Source: Actinomycetota bacterium
GTDB taxonomy: Bacteria > Actinomycetota > Thermoleophilia > Miltoncostaeales > Miltoncostaeaceae
DNA: 64,000 nt
NCBI GenBank assembly: GCA_963169235.1
Contig: CAUJCX010000024.1
Location: forward strand, 1-64,000
Direction of reading: 5' to 3'
Under the pieces are notes generated by a model. That model had not been told where the DNA came from and did no database searches. It was given only the letters and a program-made list of their open reading frames with translations. Shown here piece after piece: positions 35,393-45,190 of this stretch (position 1 is the first letter of the stretch; each line of letters begins with the position of its first letter). A program made the position numbers and the translations under genes.

Positions 35393-35462
35393 CCGGCAGC
35401 ACCGCGGCGGCGGCCGCGCCGCCCGGCATGGGGGCAGTGTGCCGCAGGCTCAGCGCCAAGCC
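35393..35462 (-). repeat. 70-bp fragment duplicated from an MFS transporter gene
   Basis: This stretch matches 38443-38512 inside the MFS gene at a constant offset of 3050 bp in the same orientation, with 65 of 70 bases identical. It encodes the same [11 protein letters not shown] block followed by an Ala-rich run. It is abutted on one side by the transposase remnant and on the other by the stop codon of a small low-GC gene. Confidence 0.85.
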
Positions 35463-35463
35463 T

Positions 35464-35733
35464 TCAACTGTCTTGTGACTGTGAGCGCGGCTGACGTAGA
35501 TCGACCGCTGCTGGCAACGGCTGCCGCACCTTGACGCGCCAAACATGATACACGTCGCGTTCCTCCGGCGGCACGTGAGGAAACGGCAGCGCATTGAGAC
35601 GAGACGCCTCTTGATCGGCGTCCTCTTGAGTAAAGTATGCACTCAAGAGGTAGCGATCGTGCAGAGGCTTTGGCGGGGTGTCTCTCACGATCACAAAAAT
35701 GTGGCCGAAGATCGGTCGGGCGCGCTTACTCAT
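35464..35733 (-). CDS. small hypothetical protein, low GC, possibly truncated
   Basis: An 89-residue reading frame with plausible protein composition (RARPIFGHIFVIVRDTPPKP, YLLSAYFTQEDADQEASRLN, ERDVYHVWRVKVRQPLP), perhaps an adaptor-like beta fold; no family is recognised. The GC content is lower than in flanking genes. The stop codon lies 1-2 bases from the junction with the duplicated MFS fragment, so the original C-terminus may be lost. The ATG at 35733 is preceded by a TAGGAT box 6 bases away, fitting a leaderless transcript. Confidence 0.5.
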   Translation of the reverse strand: MSKRARPIFGHIFVIVRDTPPKPLHDRYLLSAYFTQEDADQEASRLNALPFPHVPPEERDVYHVWRVKVRQPLPAAVDLRQPRSQSQDS

Positions 35734-35739
35734 TCTAGC

Positions 35740-35745
35740 ATCCTA
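35740..35745 (-). promoter_or_regulatory. -10 box (TAGGAT) of a leaderless promoter
   Basis: TAGGAT on the minus strand, 6 bases, then the ATG at 35733; a TATAGG overlap adds to the AT-rich character. It suggests that the small gene is still transcribed. Confidence 0.4.
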
Positions 35746-35758
35746 TAACACTGTAGAA

Positions 35759-36292
35759 TCATGGACGCCCAGGGATCGTGACCGTCGAGCCCGGCGCCGC
35801 CACACCCGCCGACACCCCACTCACCACCGGAACGGCAACCGGCGGCTGCACCACCGCCGTACCCGTCGCCGTACCACCGGGAGCCGTCACGCTCACCACC
35901 CCCGACGCCCCCGCCGGCATGGTGACCACCAACCGAGACTTCGACGCCGACGTCACCGTCGCCGCCACACCCCCGATGCTCACCGAATTACCCGCCAACG
36001 ACGGCGATAACCCCGACCCCAGCACGGTCACCGGCGAACCCTGGGCCGCCCGCTTGGGTGAAACCCCCAGCACCCGAACTGTCACGGCGGGCCCGTTGAC
36101 CACCGACACGAGGTTCCCCGCAGGGTCGTACGAGCACCGGCTCACCTGCCCGCCTGCCCGTCCGGATCGACAGCCCCCACCAGCCGCCCATTGTCGTCAT
36201 GCACAAAACGTCAACGGACTCGACGGCCTCTGCCCCACCGCGATACCCACACACAACGCGAAAAACACAACGCCGACAACGACGCGCCGCAT
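35759..36292 (-). pseudogene. broken secreted YD-repeat/TIG protein
   Basis: From the ATG at 36292 the frame starts with a signal peptide (RRVVVGVVFFALCVGIAVG) but stops near 36200. In a shifted frame it continues HDDNGRLVGAVDPDGQAG, and in a third SYDPAGNLVSVVNGPAVTV followed by a TIG/IPT domain (VLGVSPKRAAQGSPVTVLGSG, VSIGGVAATVTSASKSRLVV) and the first residues of a second TIG. This order, YD repeat then IPT/TIG, is that of secreted RHS-like proteins. Two frameshifts and loss of the 3' end at 35759 mark a remnant; sequencing error could explain a shift but not the truncation. Confidence 0.6.
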
Positions 36293-36683
36293 CAGCGCCA
36301 CCACAGCTCCGAACACGCAGAAGAACGAAGAACACCCCCGCAACCCGACCCGGCGAGGAACACGGCGATGAAAGCACGGTCACTCACACGACGCAAACAA
36401 TGCAAAACCGCCGATTACTGGCCACGTCGCCCCGCCATCTCTCGCTCGCACCCGGGGCACGAACCTCTCGAACGGCTTGAGAATCACGATCTCGGCCTCG
36501 CGTGGCACGAGTGATGCGTATAAGACGAAGATCCGTGCGCGAGGAGGTCGGCTCGCAGCGAATTGCAAATGACACGGTGGAGTAACACGTAGACAGCCGG
36601 ACGACGCCCTGGGATGCGAAGTCGCAGCGCACCTGCGGGACCTGTCGATCGTGCGCGAGCGGCGCCGGCGTGCACGCGCTGCC
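36293..36683. other. gene-free stretch with no recognised element
   Basis: About 390 bp between the broken YD/TIG gene and the aldo/keto reductase. The GC content is lower than average. Short frames exist on both strands, but none has protein-like composition or a ribosome site. No tRNA, long repeat or hairpin terminator was seen. Confidence 0.5.
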
Positions 36684-37631
<948 letters not shown>

Positions 37632-37711
37632 CGCGACCTCCCGGGAGTTGGATGCGTGCCCAGCATGGCTCACCCTCCCGCCCCGCGGGAAGCCACACGG
37701 GCCGCAGAGAT

Positions 37712-38866
37712 CTACCCCGCCGGCTGCGGGGTCGCGGTCGCCACCCGGCGGCGCTCGGCCACCACGAACACCGCGGCCCCGGCAAGCGGGAACAGGCCGA
37801 CCACGCCGAATGCGTACCCCAGCGAGTGGCTCCCCACCGCCAGGCCGAAGATGGGCGGCGCCACCGTGATGACGGCCACCAGAAGCCCCGAATAGAGGCC
37901 GAGGGCCGCCCCCGCCCGGTGGGGCACCGCCTCGCTGACCGCCGCCCACGCCACGCCGTTGCCCGCCATCGTCAGTCCCGTCGCCAGAACCAGCGCCGCG
38001 GCGGCCGCAGGCGACGGCAGCCACGCCATCAGCGACGCCAGCACCAGCAACACGCCCGCACCCGCCGCCTGCGTGCGCAGCGTCACGATGCGGCGGCCGT
38101 GCCGGTCGGCCACCACCCCCGCCACGATGCGCATCACCGCGGCGCACGCCAGCGTCACCGACAACGCACCCCCGGCCAGCGCCGGCGACCAGCCGCGCTC
38201 GGAGTGCAGGTAGTCGGGCAGGAACCGCGTCAGCACCCCCTGCGCCACGATCACCAAGCCCCCCGCCACCACCAGCGTCATCAGCAGCCGGTCGCGGGTG
38301 AGGGGCGGACCAGCCCGGTGGTGCACGGCGGCCACGGCCGGCCCCGGCGGGGCGATGAGCCACGCGGCGAACACGGCGCCCCCCAGCTCGAACGCGGCCA
38401 GCGCCAGGCACGCTGCCCGCAGACCCCCGGCCTGGGCGATGGCCGGCAGCACCGCGGCGGCGGCCGCGCCGCCCGCCATGGGAGCGGTGTGCCGCAGACT
38501 CAGCGCCAGGCCGCGCTCGTTCACCGGGAACCAGCCGATGACGGCCCGGCCGCTGGCCGCCGGCGCCGCGGCCCCCGCCGCGCCCGCGCCGAACACCAGC
38601 GCCACGAACGCCGCGCTGTCGGCGGGAAACGCCGACGCGGCCGCCAAGAGGGCGGCGGCCACCGTCATGCCCAGCACGATCACGCGCCGCTCGCCCACGC
38701 GGTCCGACAGGCGCCCCCACACGAACGACGCCGCCGCCAGACCCGCCGTGGGCACGGCCAGAAGCGCCCCCAGCCACGCCAGCGACAGGTGGTACTCGCC
38801 CCGCAGGAACGGGCCCAGCGACGGCATGCCCAGGGGCAGGGCGGCGGCGCCGAACTGGGCGCCCAT
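37712..38866 (-). CDS. MFS transporter (12-helix type)
   Basis: A 384-residue polytopic permease, with [19 protein letters not shown] as the cytoplasmic motif between helices 2 and 3 and [12 protein letters not shown] in the second half. Residues 119-141 are encoded by the stretch that recurs as a 70-bp fragment at 35393. The ATG at 38866 gives a start inside TM1; the upstream codons ([10 protein letters not shown]) look like the natural beginning, so a non-ATG start such as CTG 38878 is possible. It follows the S9 peptidase by 25 bp and could export peptides or amino acids released by it, but that is only a guess. Confidence 0.85.
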   Translation of the reverse strand: MGAQFGAAALPLGMPSLGPFLRGEYHLSLAWLGALLAVPTAGLAAASFVWGRLSDRVGERRVIVLGMTVAAALLAAASAFPADSAAFVALVFGAGAAGAAAPAASGRAVIGWFPVNERGLALSLRHTAPMAGGAAAAAVLPAIAQAGGLRAACLALAAFELGGAVFAAWLIAPPGPAVAAVHHRAGPPLTRDRLLMTLVVAGGLVIVAQGVLTRFLPDYLHSERGWSPALAGGALSVTLACAAVMRIVAGVVADRHGRRIVTLRTQAAGAGVLLVLASLMAWLPSPAAAAALVLATGLTMAGNGVAWAAVSEAVPHRAGAALGLYSGLLVAVITVAPPIFGLAVGSHSLGYAFGVVGLFPLAGAAVFVVAERRRVATATPQPAG

Positions 38867-38891
38867 CGCGGCCCCCAGGATGGCCCAGCGC

Positions 38892-40763
38892 CTACGCGGC
38901 GCGGTCGCCGCCCTCGTCCGCGTCGCCCACGCGCCCGCCCAGGTGCTCGGCGAAGAACCGCTCCATCGCGCGGTACAGGTCCATGCGGTTCTCGGGCTTC
39001 ACGAAGCCGTGGCCCTCGTCGTCCTTCACGATGTATTCCACGTCCACGCCGCGCTCGCGCAGCGCGTCCACGATCTGGTCGCTCTCGATCTTGGTGACGC
39101 GGGGGTCGTTGGCGCCCTGCACCACCAGCAGCGGGGTGACGATGCGGTCGACGTACGTGATGGGCGAGCGGCGCACCATGTCCTCGCGCGCCTCGGGGTC
39201 GTCCGGGTCACCCACGTAGCGGAACCACGTGCCCGCCAAGAGCGGGCGCCAGTACGCGGGGAACGACTCGGCCAGCGTGATGAGGTTGGACGGCCCCACG
39301 TAGCTGATGGCGGCGGCGAACACGTCGGGCGTGAACGTCACGCCCACCAGGGCGGCGTACCCGCCGTAGCTGCCGCCATAGATGCCCACGCGGTCGCGGT
39401 CGGCGTAGCCCTCGGCGATGGCCCACTCGACGGCGTCGATGAGGTCGTCGTGCATCTTGCCCGCGAACTCCCGCTCGGCGGCGTGCGTGAACGCCTTGCC
39501 GAAGCCCGTCGAGCCGCGGTAGTTCACCTGCAGCACGGCGTAGCCGCGGTTGGCCAGCATCTGCGCCTCGGAGCTGTAGCCCCACATGTCGCGCGCCCAC
39601 GGGCCGCCGTGCACCACCAGCACCAGCGGCAGGTTCTTGGGCTCCACCCCCACCGGCAGGGTGAGATAGCAGGCCAGCGACAGGCCGTCGCGCGAGGTCA
39701 CCCGCACCGGCGTCATGGGCGCCAGCGTCGCGGGGTCGAGCCACGGGCGGGCGCGGAAGAGGAACCGGGCCTCGTGCGTGGCGCGGTCGAACACGTACGT
39801 GGCGCCGGGGTCGCGGTCGTCGTTGAACACCACGATCCACGTCGACTCGCCGGCGTCCTCGTCGATGACGTGCGGGTCGCCGTCGTGCAGCCCGGCCAGG
39901 GCCTCCCAGTCGCGGGCGAAGCGCTCGTCGAACGTGTGCACCACCTGCCGGTCGCGCGTGTAGAACGTGGCCACCAGCTCGCCGGTGACGTCCGAGAACG
40001 CCGGGCCCGACAGGTCGGCCTCGTCGTCCTCGTCCACCAGGGTCTCGTCGCCCGTGGCGGGGTCCACCAGCACCAGGCGGGTGAGGTCGTGCCCCTTGGC
40101 GCTGCCCACGTACAGGCGCCTGCCGTCGGGGGTGAACGCGTACGCGTGGCCGCCATCCTCGTTGGCGTACTCGCCGATGACGCGGAAGTCGCCGTCCGGG
40201 GTGTCGCGGTGAAGCAGCTGGTAGTCGCCCGTGGGGGTCTGGGCGTACGCCGCGCGCACGTCGCCCTCGCGGTCCACCGTCCAGCCCAGGATGTTGCCGG
40301 GGTTCTCGGCGACCAGGTCGATCTTGCCGCTGGCCAGGTTGAGGCGGTGCACGTCGAACAGCTGCGAGTCGCGCCGGTTCATGGTGATCAGCAGGTGCCG
40401 CGGCGTGGTGCGCGGAGCCGCCAGGATGCCCACGCGCACGCCCGGGAACGGCGTCAGGTCGCGCACGCGATCGGGGTGGGACGGATCCACCGCGTAGACG
40501 CGGTAGTTCTCGTCGCCGCCCTGGTCCTGCACGTACAGGATGTAGCGCCCGTCGCGCGACCAGAAGTACGCCCGCACGCCGCGGTCGCGGTCGTTGGTCA
40601 CGGGCACGGCCTCACCGCCCTCGCGCGGCATCACCCACACGTTCAAGACCCCGTCACGGGGCGCGACGAACGAGATGGTGCGGCCATCGGGCGAGATCCC
40701 GGCGCTCGCGCGCTCGGGGTTGTCGAAGAAGTGGCGGAGCGGGATGAGGGCAGGCAGCGGCAT
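38892..40763 (-). CDS. S9 family (prolyl oligopeptidase/acylaminoacyl) peptidase
   Basis: A 623-residue cytosolic peptidase. An N-terminal beta-propeller ([50 protein letters not shown]) precedes an alpha/beta hydrolase with S465 in GGSYGG, D in QGANDPRV, and H in [18 protein letters not shown] is the oxyanion element. It removes dipeptides or acylated residues from short peptides. No signal peptide is seen. The ATG at 40763 is preceded by TACCAT and 6 bases; an earlier ATG at 40793 would break this promoter. Confidence 0.92.
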   Translation of the reverse strand: MPLPALIPLRHFFDNPERASAGISPDGRTISFVAPRDGVLNVWVMPREGGEAVPVTNDRDRGVRAYFWSRDGRYILYVQDQGGDENYRVYAVDPSHPDRVRDLTPFPGVRVGILAAPRTTPRHLLITMNRRDSQLFDVHRLNLASGKIDLVAENPGNILGWTVDREGDVRAAYAQTPTGDYQLLHRDTPDGDFRVIGEYANEDGGHAYAFTPDGRRLYVGSAKGHDLTRLVLVDPATGDETLVDEDDEADLSGPAFSDVTGELVATFYTRDRQVVHTFDERFARDWEALAGLHDGDPHVIDEDAGESTWIVVFNDDRDPGATYVFDRATHEARFLFRARPWLDPATLAPMTPVRVTSRDGLSLACYLTLPVGVEPKNLPLVLVVHGGPWARDMWGYSSEAQMLANRGYAVLQVNYRGSTGFGKAFTHAAEREFAGKMHDDLIDAVEWAIAEGYADRDRVGIYGGSYGGYAALVGVTFTPDVFAAAISYVGPSNLITLAESFPAYWRPLLAGTWFRYVGDPDDPEAREDMVRRSPITYVDRIVTPLLVVQGANDPRVTKIESDQIVDALRERGVDVEYIVKDDEGHGFVKPENRMDLYRAMERFFAEHLGGRVGDADEGGDRAA

Positions 40764-40769
40764 GCCCTC

Positions 40770-40775
40770 ATGGTA
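40770..40775 (-). promoter_or_regulatory. -10 box (TACCAT) of a leaderless promoter
   Basis: TACCAT on the minus strand, 6 bases, then the ATG of the S9 peptidase gene at 40763. Confidence 0.45.
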
Positions 40776-40882
40776 GACGGGGGCGCACAGCACGGTCCCC
40801 CGTGGCGTCGGCGCCGACGGTGCGCGCGCCGTCGTTTACCCAGGGCTCACACGTGTGTCGGCGGCCGCGCGGGGCACGCTGG

Positions 40883-40888
40883 TAGGCT
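40883..40888 (+). promoter_or_regulatory. -10 box (TAGGCT) before the kinase gene
   Basis: TAGGCT lies 36 bases before the ATG at 40925 and would give a leader of about 30 bases ending in GACGGGG. Confidence 0.3.
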
Positions 40889-40924
40889 CGCCGGGCATCG
40901 GAACTTGCGACACGCGGGACGGGG

Positions 40925-42091
40925 ATGATCGGCCAAACCCTCATGGGTTACCGCATAGAGGCAGAACTCGGCCGCGGAGGCCAGGCTGTCGTGTACCGCG
41001 CGACGCAGCTGGCGCTGCAACGCCAGGTGGCGCTGAAGGTGGTGTCACACCAGCTGTCGGCCGACCCGTCGTTCCTCGAGCGCTTCAAGCGCGAGGGCAT
41101 CGCGGCGGCCAACCTCGACCACCCGCACGTGATCCCCGTGTACGAGGCCGGCGAGTCGGACGGCATGGCGTTCCTGGCCATGAAGTTCATCGACGGCCCC
41201 AGCCTGGACGACCTCATCCGCACGCCCCCCGGGGTCGACGCCCGGCGCGGCCTCAGCATCCTGATGCAGGTGGCCCAGGCCCTCGACTACGCGCACGAGT
41301 CGGGCCTCGTGCACCGCGACGAGAAGCCCGCCAACATCCTCTTGGGCCCCGGCGACCACGCGTATCTCTCCGACTTCGGGCTCACCCGGGCCATGGACGG
41401 CAGCCGCCTCACGTCCAGCGGCGTGTGGATGGGCACGCTGGAGTACGTCGCGCCCGAGCAGATCCGCGGGGCCGAGGTGACGTCGGCGGCCGACCGGTAC
41501 GCGCTGGCGATCGTGGCGTACGAGGCCCTCACCGGCAAGACGGTGTTCGACCAGACCGACCGCACCGCCCTGCTGTACGCCCACATGCACGAGACCCCGG
41601 TTACGCCGTCCACGCGCCGCCCCGACCTGGGCCGTCACGTCGACGAGGTGTTCGCGCGGGCCCTGTCGAAGACGCCGGAGGAGCGCCCGCCCACGTCGGT
41701 GGCGCTCATCGAGCAGCTGACGCGCGCGGTGCAGGCGTCGTCGGTCAGCGGGCCGCCCGGAGGGGCACCGGTCACCGGGCCCACCGACCCGCCCGGCTCG
41801 CACGAACCGGCCCGGTCGCGCCCGTCGCCGCCGCGGGGCTCGTCCATGCCGCCCCCGCCGCCGTCCCCTCCCGCCGGCTCGCGGCGCGAGCAGGTGCCTC
41901 CCGGCCGGCCCGCCCGCGTGGCCTCGTCTGGTGCGGCATCGGGGCCCGGCAACACGCCCAACAAGAAGGTGATGGTGGGCGCAGGCGTCGTCGCGGCCAT
42001 CGTGCTGATCGGCGGCATCATGGCCATGAGCGGCGTGTTCGGCGGCGAATCGCGCACCACCACCCACGTCACCACGGTGTACGTGCCCTAA
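40925..42091 (+). CDS. membrane-anchored Ser/Thr protein kinase
   Basis: A 388-residue kinase. Kinase domain at about 8-265: GRGGQAVVYRA, K (VALKVV), VHRDEKPANILL, DFGLTRAMDG and YVAPEQIRG, so the catalytic residues are complete; Glu follows HRD where Leu or Ile is usual, a position that tolerates change. A Pro/Ser-rich linker of about 90 residues leads to one C-terminal helix (VMVGAGVVAAIVLIGGIMAM) and a tail of about 20 residues, so there is no sensor domain outside. It stands 160 bp upstream of fabD on the same strand, and mycobacterial FabD and Kas enzymes are known kinase targets, which makes a regulatory link possible. Confidence 0.9.
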   Translation: MIGQTLMGYRIEAELGRGGQAVVYRATQLALQRQVALKVVSHQLSADPSFLERFKREGIAAANLDHPHVIPVYEAGESDGMAFLAMKFIDGPSLDDLIRTPPGVDARRGLSILMQVAQALDYAHESGLVHRDEKPANILLGPGDHAYLSDFGLTRAMDGSRLTSSGVWMGTLEYVAPEQIRGAEVTSAADRYALAIVAYEALTGKTVFDQTDRTALLYAHMHETPVTPSTRRPDLGRHVDEVFARALSKTPEERPPTSVALIEQLTRAVQASSVSGPPGGAPVTGPTDPPGSHEPARSRPSPPRGSSMPPPPPSPPAGSRREQVPPGRPARVASSGAASGPGNTPNKKVMVGAGVVAAIVLIGGIMAMSGVFGGESRTTTHVTTVYVP

Positions 42092-42152
42092 GGCGTCACG
42101 GACGTCCGCACCCCGCCCCGCCCGGCGCCGTCCTGCCGCGGTGCGGACGCGA

Positions 42153-42158
42153 TACTCT
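42153..42158 (+). promoter_or_regulatory. -10 box (TACTCT) of the fabD operon
   Basis: TACTCT lies 94 bases before the fabD ATG, giving one of the longer leaders in the window; the leader contains a hairpin. Confidence 0.35.
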
Positions 42159-42218
42159 GTTGGTCGGGAGACGAAACGATGGTGCCGCCCCACGGACCCG
42201 GACCTCCCTCCACCAGTG

Positions 42219-42233
42219 TCCCCCTCGGGGACC
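42219..42233 (+). promoter_or_regulatory. leader hairpin upstream of fabD
   Basis: GTCCCC and GGGGAC form a perfect 6-bp stem with a 3-base loop, ending 19 bases before the fabD ATG and just upstream of the AAAGG ribosome site. It might affect initiation or mRNA stability; no known FapR or FasR operator is recognised. Confidence 0.3.
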
Positions 42234-42252
42234 GGTTCGGAAAGGTTCGCCG

Positions 42253-43200
42253 ATGTCCACGCAAGCGCCCGTACCCCAGAAGATCGCGCTGATGTTCCCC
42301 GGCCAGGGCTCCCAGCACGTCGGCATGGGCTCGTCGCTGGCCGCCGCGTTCCCCGTCGCCCGCCTCACGTTCGAGGAGGCCAACGACGTGCTCGGCTTCG
42401 ACGTGATGGGCACGTGCTTCGAGGGGCCCGCCGACCGCCTCAACAGCACGTTCTACGCGCAGCCCGCGGTGCTCACCACGTCGGTGGCCGCGTGGCGGGT
42501 GGCCACCGAGCTGGGCATCAAGGCCGACCTGACGCTGGGCCACTCGCTGGGCGAGTACGCCGCGCTGGTCGCCTCGGGCAGCCTCAGTTTCGAGGACGCC
42601 CTGCGGCTGGTGCAGACCCGCGGCGAGGCCACCACCGATGTCGCCCGCCGCATCCCCGGCTCGATGGCGGCCCTGTTGGGCGCCACCGAGGAGCAGGCCG
42701 AGCGGCTGTGCAAGGCCATCGGCGACGTGTGGCCCGCCAACTACAACTGCCCCGGCCAGATCGTGGCGTCGGGCCTTCTGAAGAGCGTCGACCGGCTGCT
42801 GGAAAGTGCCCGTGAGCAGGGCATGAAGGTGCGTCGCCTCGACGTGGAGGGCGCGTTCCACTCGTCCATCATGGCCCCCGCGGCCGAGAAGATGCGCGAG
42901 GCGCTGCAGACCGTCAAGGTGTCGTCCCCGTCCGTGCCGTTCGTGTCGGCCACCACGGCCGCCGTCGAGGCCGGGGCCGACCGCGTGCGCACCATCCTCA
43001 CGCAGCAGCTCACCGGTCCGGTGCGCTTCACCCAGTCGGTCCGGGCCGCGCTCGACATGGGCACCACGGGCTTCGTCGAGCTGGGTCCGCGGCGCACGCT
43101 GGTGGGCCTGGTGCGGCGCATCCTCCCCGACGCGCAGGCGTACCACCTGGGCAGCGCCGACGACGTCCCGGACATCCGCGCGCTGGCGGCGCGGGCCTGA
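42253..43200 (+). CDS. fabD: malonyl-CoA:ACP transacylase
   Basis: A 315-residue enzyme that loads malonyl groups onto acyl carrier protein for fatty-acid elongation. Signatures: MFPGQGSQHVGMG, nucleophile S98 in GHSLGEYAAL, H203 in GAFHSSIM, and FVELGPRRTLVGL near the end. Q in PGQGSQ contributes to the oxyanion hole. ATG at 42253 with AAAGG upstream. It is the first gene of a four-gene elongation operon; its stop TGA is overlapped by the fabG frame. Confidence 0.95.
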   Translation: MSTQAPVPQKIALMFPGQGSQHVGMGSSLAAAFPVARLTFEEANDVLGFDVMGTCFEGPADRLNSTFYAQPAVLTTSVAAWRVATELGIKADLTLGHSLGEYAALVASGSLSFEDALRLVQTRGEATTDVARRIPGSMAALLGATEEQAERLCKAIGDVWPANYNCPGQIVASGLLKSVDRLLESAREQGMKVRRLDVEGAFHSSIMAPAAEKMREALQTVKVSSPSVPFVSATTAAVEAGADRVRTILTQQLTGPVRFTQSVRAALDMGTTGFVELGPRRTLVGLVRRILPDAQAYHLGSADDVPDIRALAARA

Positions 43201-43940
43201 GCGCTCCGGAGCGGCCCGTCGCGCTGGTGACGGGAGCCAGCCGCGGGATCGGCGCCGCGTGCGCCCTCGCGCTGGCCGACGCCGGCTGGGACGTGGCGCT
43301 GACGTACGCGTCTGGGCGGGACGAGTGCGAGCGCGTCGCCGACGACGTCCGCGCCCGCGGCGCCCGTGCCCACGCGGTGGCCTTGCAGGCCACCGACCCG
43401 CACTCCGCCGACGCGGCCGCCGCCGCCGTCGAGCAGGCCCTCGGCCCCATCGCCGCCCTGGTCGCGAACGCCGGCACCACCGACGACGGCCTGGCGATGC
43501 GCATGAGCGATGAGCAGTGGCGGCGGCCGCTCGACGTCAACCTCACCGGCACGTTCCGCGTGCTGCGGGCGGTGGCGGCGCGCATGGCCGGGCGTGGCGG
43601 CAGCGTCGTGCTGCTGGGCTCGGTGGTCGGCAGCCACGGCAACGCGGGCCAGGCCAACTACGCCGCGTCCAAGGCGGGCCTCGCGGGGCTGATGCGGACG
43701 GCGGCGCGCGAGCTGGGTCCCCAGGGGGTGCGGGTGAACCTGGTGGCGCCCGGCTTCATCACCACGCGGCTCACCGACGTGCTGGACGACGACCGACGCG
43801 ATGCGCTCCTGGCGGGCACCAGCCTGGGCCGGCTGGGGACGCCCCAGGACGTCGCGGGCCCCGTCACCTTTCTATGCTCCCCGGGTGCGTCGTTCATCAC
43901 CGGCGCCGTGATCGAGGTCGACGGAGGGCTGGCGCTGTGA
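43197..43940 (+). CDS. fabG: 3-oxoacyl-ACP reductase
   Basis: A 247-residue short-chain dehydrogenase reducing 3-oxoacyl-ACP with NADPH. TGASRGIG cofactor loop, NAG (VANAGTT), catalytic S (LLGSVVG), Y and K (YAASKAG), PGFITTRLT, and a C-terminal ITGAVIEVDGG. The start is a problem: no ATG, GTG or TTG precedes the first beta strand RPVALVTG. The first usable codon is CTG 43197, overlapping the fabD stop as CTGA and giving the normal family length. GTG 43227 would remove strand beta-1. I infer a CTG start with translational coupling. The stop overlaps the next gene by GTGA. Confidence 0.9.
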   Translation: MSAPERPVALVTGASRGIGAACALALADAGWDVALTYASGRDECERVADDVRARGARAHAVALQATDPHSADAAAAAVEQALGPIAALVANAGTTDDGLAMRMSDEQWRRPLDVNLTGTFRVLRAVAARMAGRGGSVVLLGSVVGSHGNAGQANYAASKAGLAGLMRTAARELGPQGVRVNLVAPGFITTRLTDVLDDDRRDALLAGTSLGRLGTPQDVAGPVTFLCSPGASFITGAVIEVDGGLAL

Positions 43941-45190
43941 CTCAATCGGAACGGCGGGTGGCGGTGACGGGCGTGGGCATCGTGTGCCCCATCGGCATCG
44001 GCCGCGCCGCGGCGTGGGAGGCCGCGGTGGCGGGACGCTCGGGGGCGGGACCCATCACCCGCTTCGACGCCTCGCGACACGGCGTGCAGATCGCGTGCGA
44101 GGTGAAGGGCTTCGAGCCCACCGACTTCATCGACCGCAAGGCCGCCCGCCGCATGGACCGCGTGGCCCAGATGGCGGTCGCGGCCGCGCGCATGGCCGTC
44201 GAGGAATCCGGCGTCGTGATCGACGGGCGCAACGAGCGCGTCGGGTGCGTGGTGTCGACGGGCAACGGGGGCAACGAGAGCTTCGAGGAGCAGCACCGGG
44301 TGCTGCTCGACCGCGGCCCGTCGCGGGTGTCGCCGCTGGCCGTGTCGATGGCCATCGCCAACATGGCGGGCGGCCACGTGTCGATCGAGCTGGGCTGCCG
44401 GGGACCGCTTCTGAGCACGCTGACCGCGTGCGCCACCGGGCTGCACTCGCTGGGCGAGGCGGCCGACATGATCCGCCGCGGCGACGCCGACGTGGTGCTG
44501 GCCGGCGGGGCGGAGGCCGCCATGACGCCGTTCGCCGTGGCGGGGCTCGACGCGTCGAAGGCGATGTCGCACCGCAACGACGACCCCCAGGGCGCCAGCC
44601 GTCCGTTCGACGCCGCGCGCGACGGCTTCGTGCTGGGTGAGGCCGCCGCCGTGCTGGTGCTCGAGGAGATGGAGGAGGCGCTGCGCCGCGACGCGCCGAT
44701 CCTGTGCGAGCTGGGCGGCTACGGCGCCACGTGCGACGCGTACCACCTCACCGAGCCCGCCCCGGGCGGCCCCGAGCAGGCCGAGGCCATGCGCATCGCG
44801 ATGCGCCACGCGGGCCTCGACCCGCAGCAGATCGACTACGTCAACGCGCACGCCACCAGCACGTGGGCGGGCGACATCGCCGAGATCGCGGGCATCCGCG
44901 AGGCGCTCGGCGACGCGAAGGCCGCCACCACGGCGGTCAGCGCCACCAAGTCGATGCACGGCCACTGCGTGGGCGCCACCGGCGCGCTGGAGGCCGCCCT
45001 CACCGCCCTCACCGTGGCCGAGGGGGTGATCCCGCCGACCATCAACCTCACCGACCTCGACCCCGAGTGCGGGGGCGTCGACCACGTGGCCAACGTCGCC
45101 CGGCGCCGGCCCGTGAGGGCGGCGCTGTGCAGCGGGTTCGGCTTCGGCGGGCACAACGGCGTCGTCGCGATGACGGAGGTGACGCGATGA
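43937..45190 (+). CDS. fabF: beta-ketoacyl-ACP synthase II, copy 1
   Basis: A 417-residue condensing enzyme. The Cys-His-His triad is complete: C165 (LTACATG), H305 (NAHATST) and H341 (KSMHGHCVGATG); GFGFGGHNG closes the fold. It elongates acyl-ACP with malonyl-ACP. GTG at 43937 overlaps the fabG stop (GTGA) and its stop overlaps the second synthase (ATGA). The adjacent pair recalls mycobacterial KasA/KasB. Confidence 0.93.
   Translation: MTQSERRVAVTGVGIVCPIGIGRAAAWEAAVAGRSGAGPITRFDASRHGVQIACEVKGFEPTDFIDRKAARRMDRVAQMAVAAARMAVEESGVVIDGRNERVGCVVSTGNGGNESFEEQHRVLLDRGPSRVSPLAVSMAIANMAGGHVSIELGCRGPLLSTLTACATGLHSLGEAADMIRRGDADVVLAGGAEAAMTPFAVAGLDASKAMSHRNDDPQGASRPFDAARDGFVLGEAAAVLVLEEMEEALRRDAPILCELGGYGATCDAYHLTEPAPGGPEQAEAMRIAMRHAGLDPQQIDYVNAHATSTWAGDIAEIAGIREALGDAKAATTAVSATKSMHGHCVGATGALEAALTALTVAEGVIPPTINLTDLDPECGGVDHVANVARRRPVRAALCSGFGFGGHNGVVAMTEVTR

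Noticed and set aside
36384-36632. Small minus-strand frame of 82 codons in the gap before the aldo/keto reductase
   Set aside because: No ribosome site, Arg/Ser-rich random composition, and no similarity that I recognise.
40925-42091. Kinase suspected to be inactive because of HRDEKPAN
   Set aside because: The catalytic Asp, Lys and Asn of the loop are all kept; the residue after HRD is variable in active kinases.
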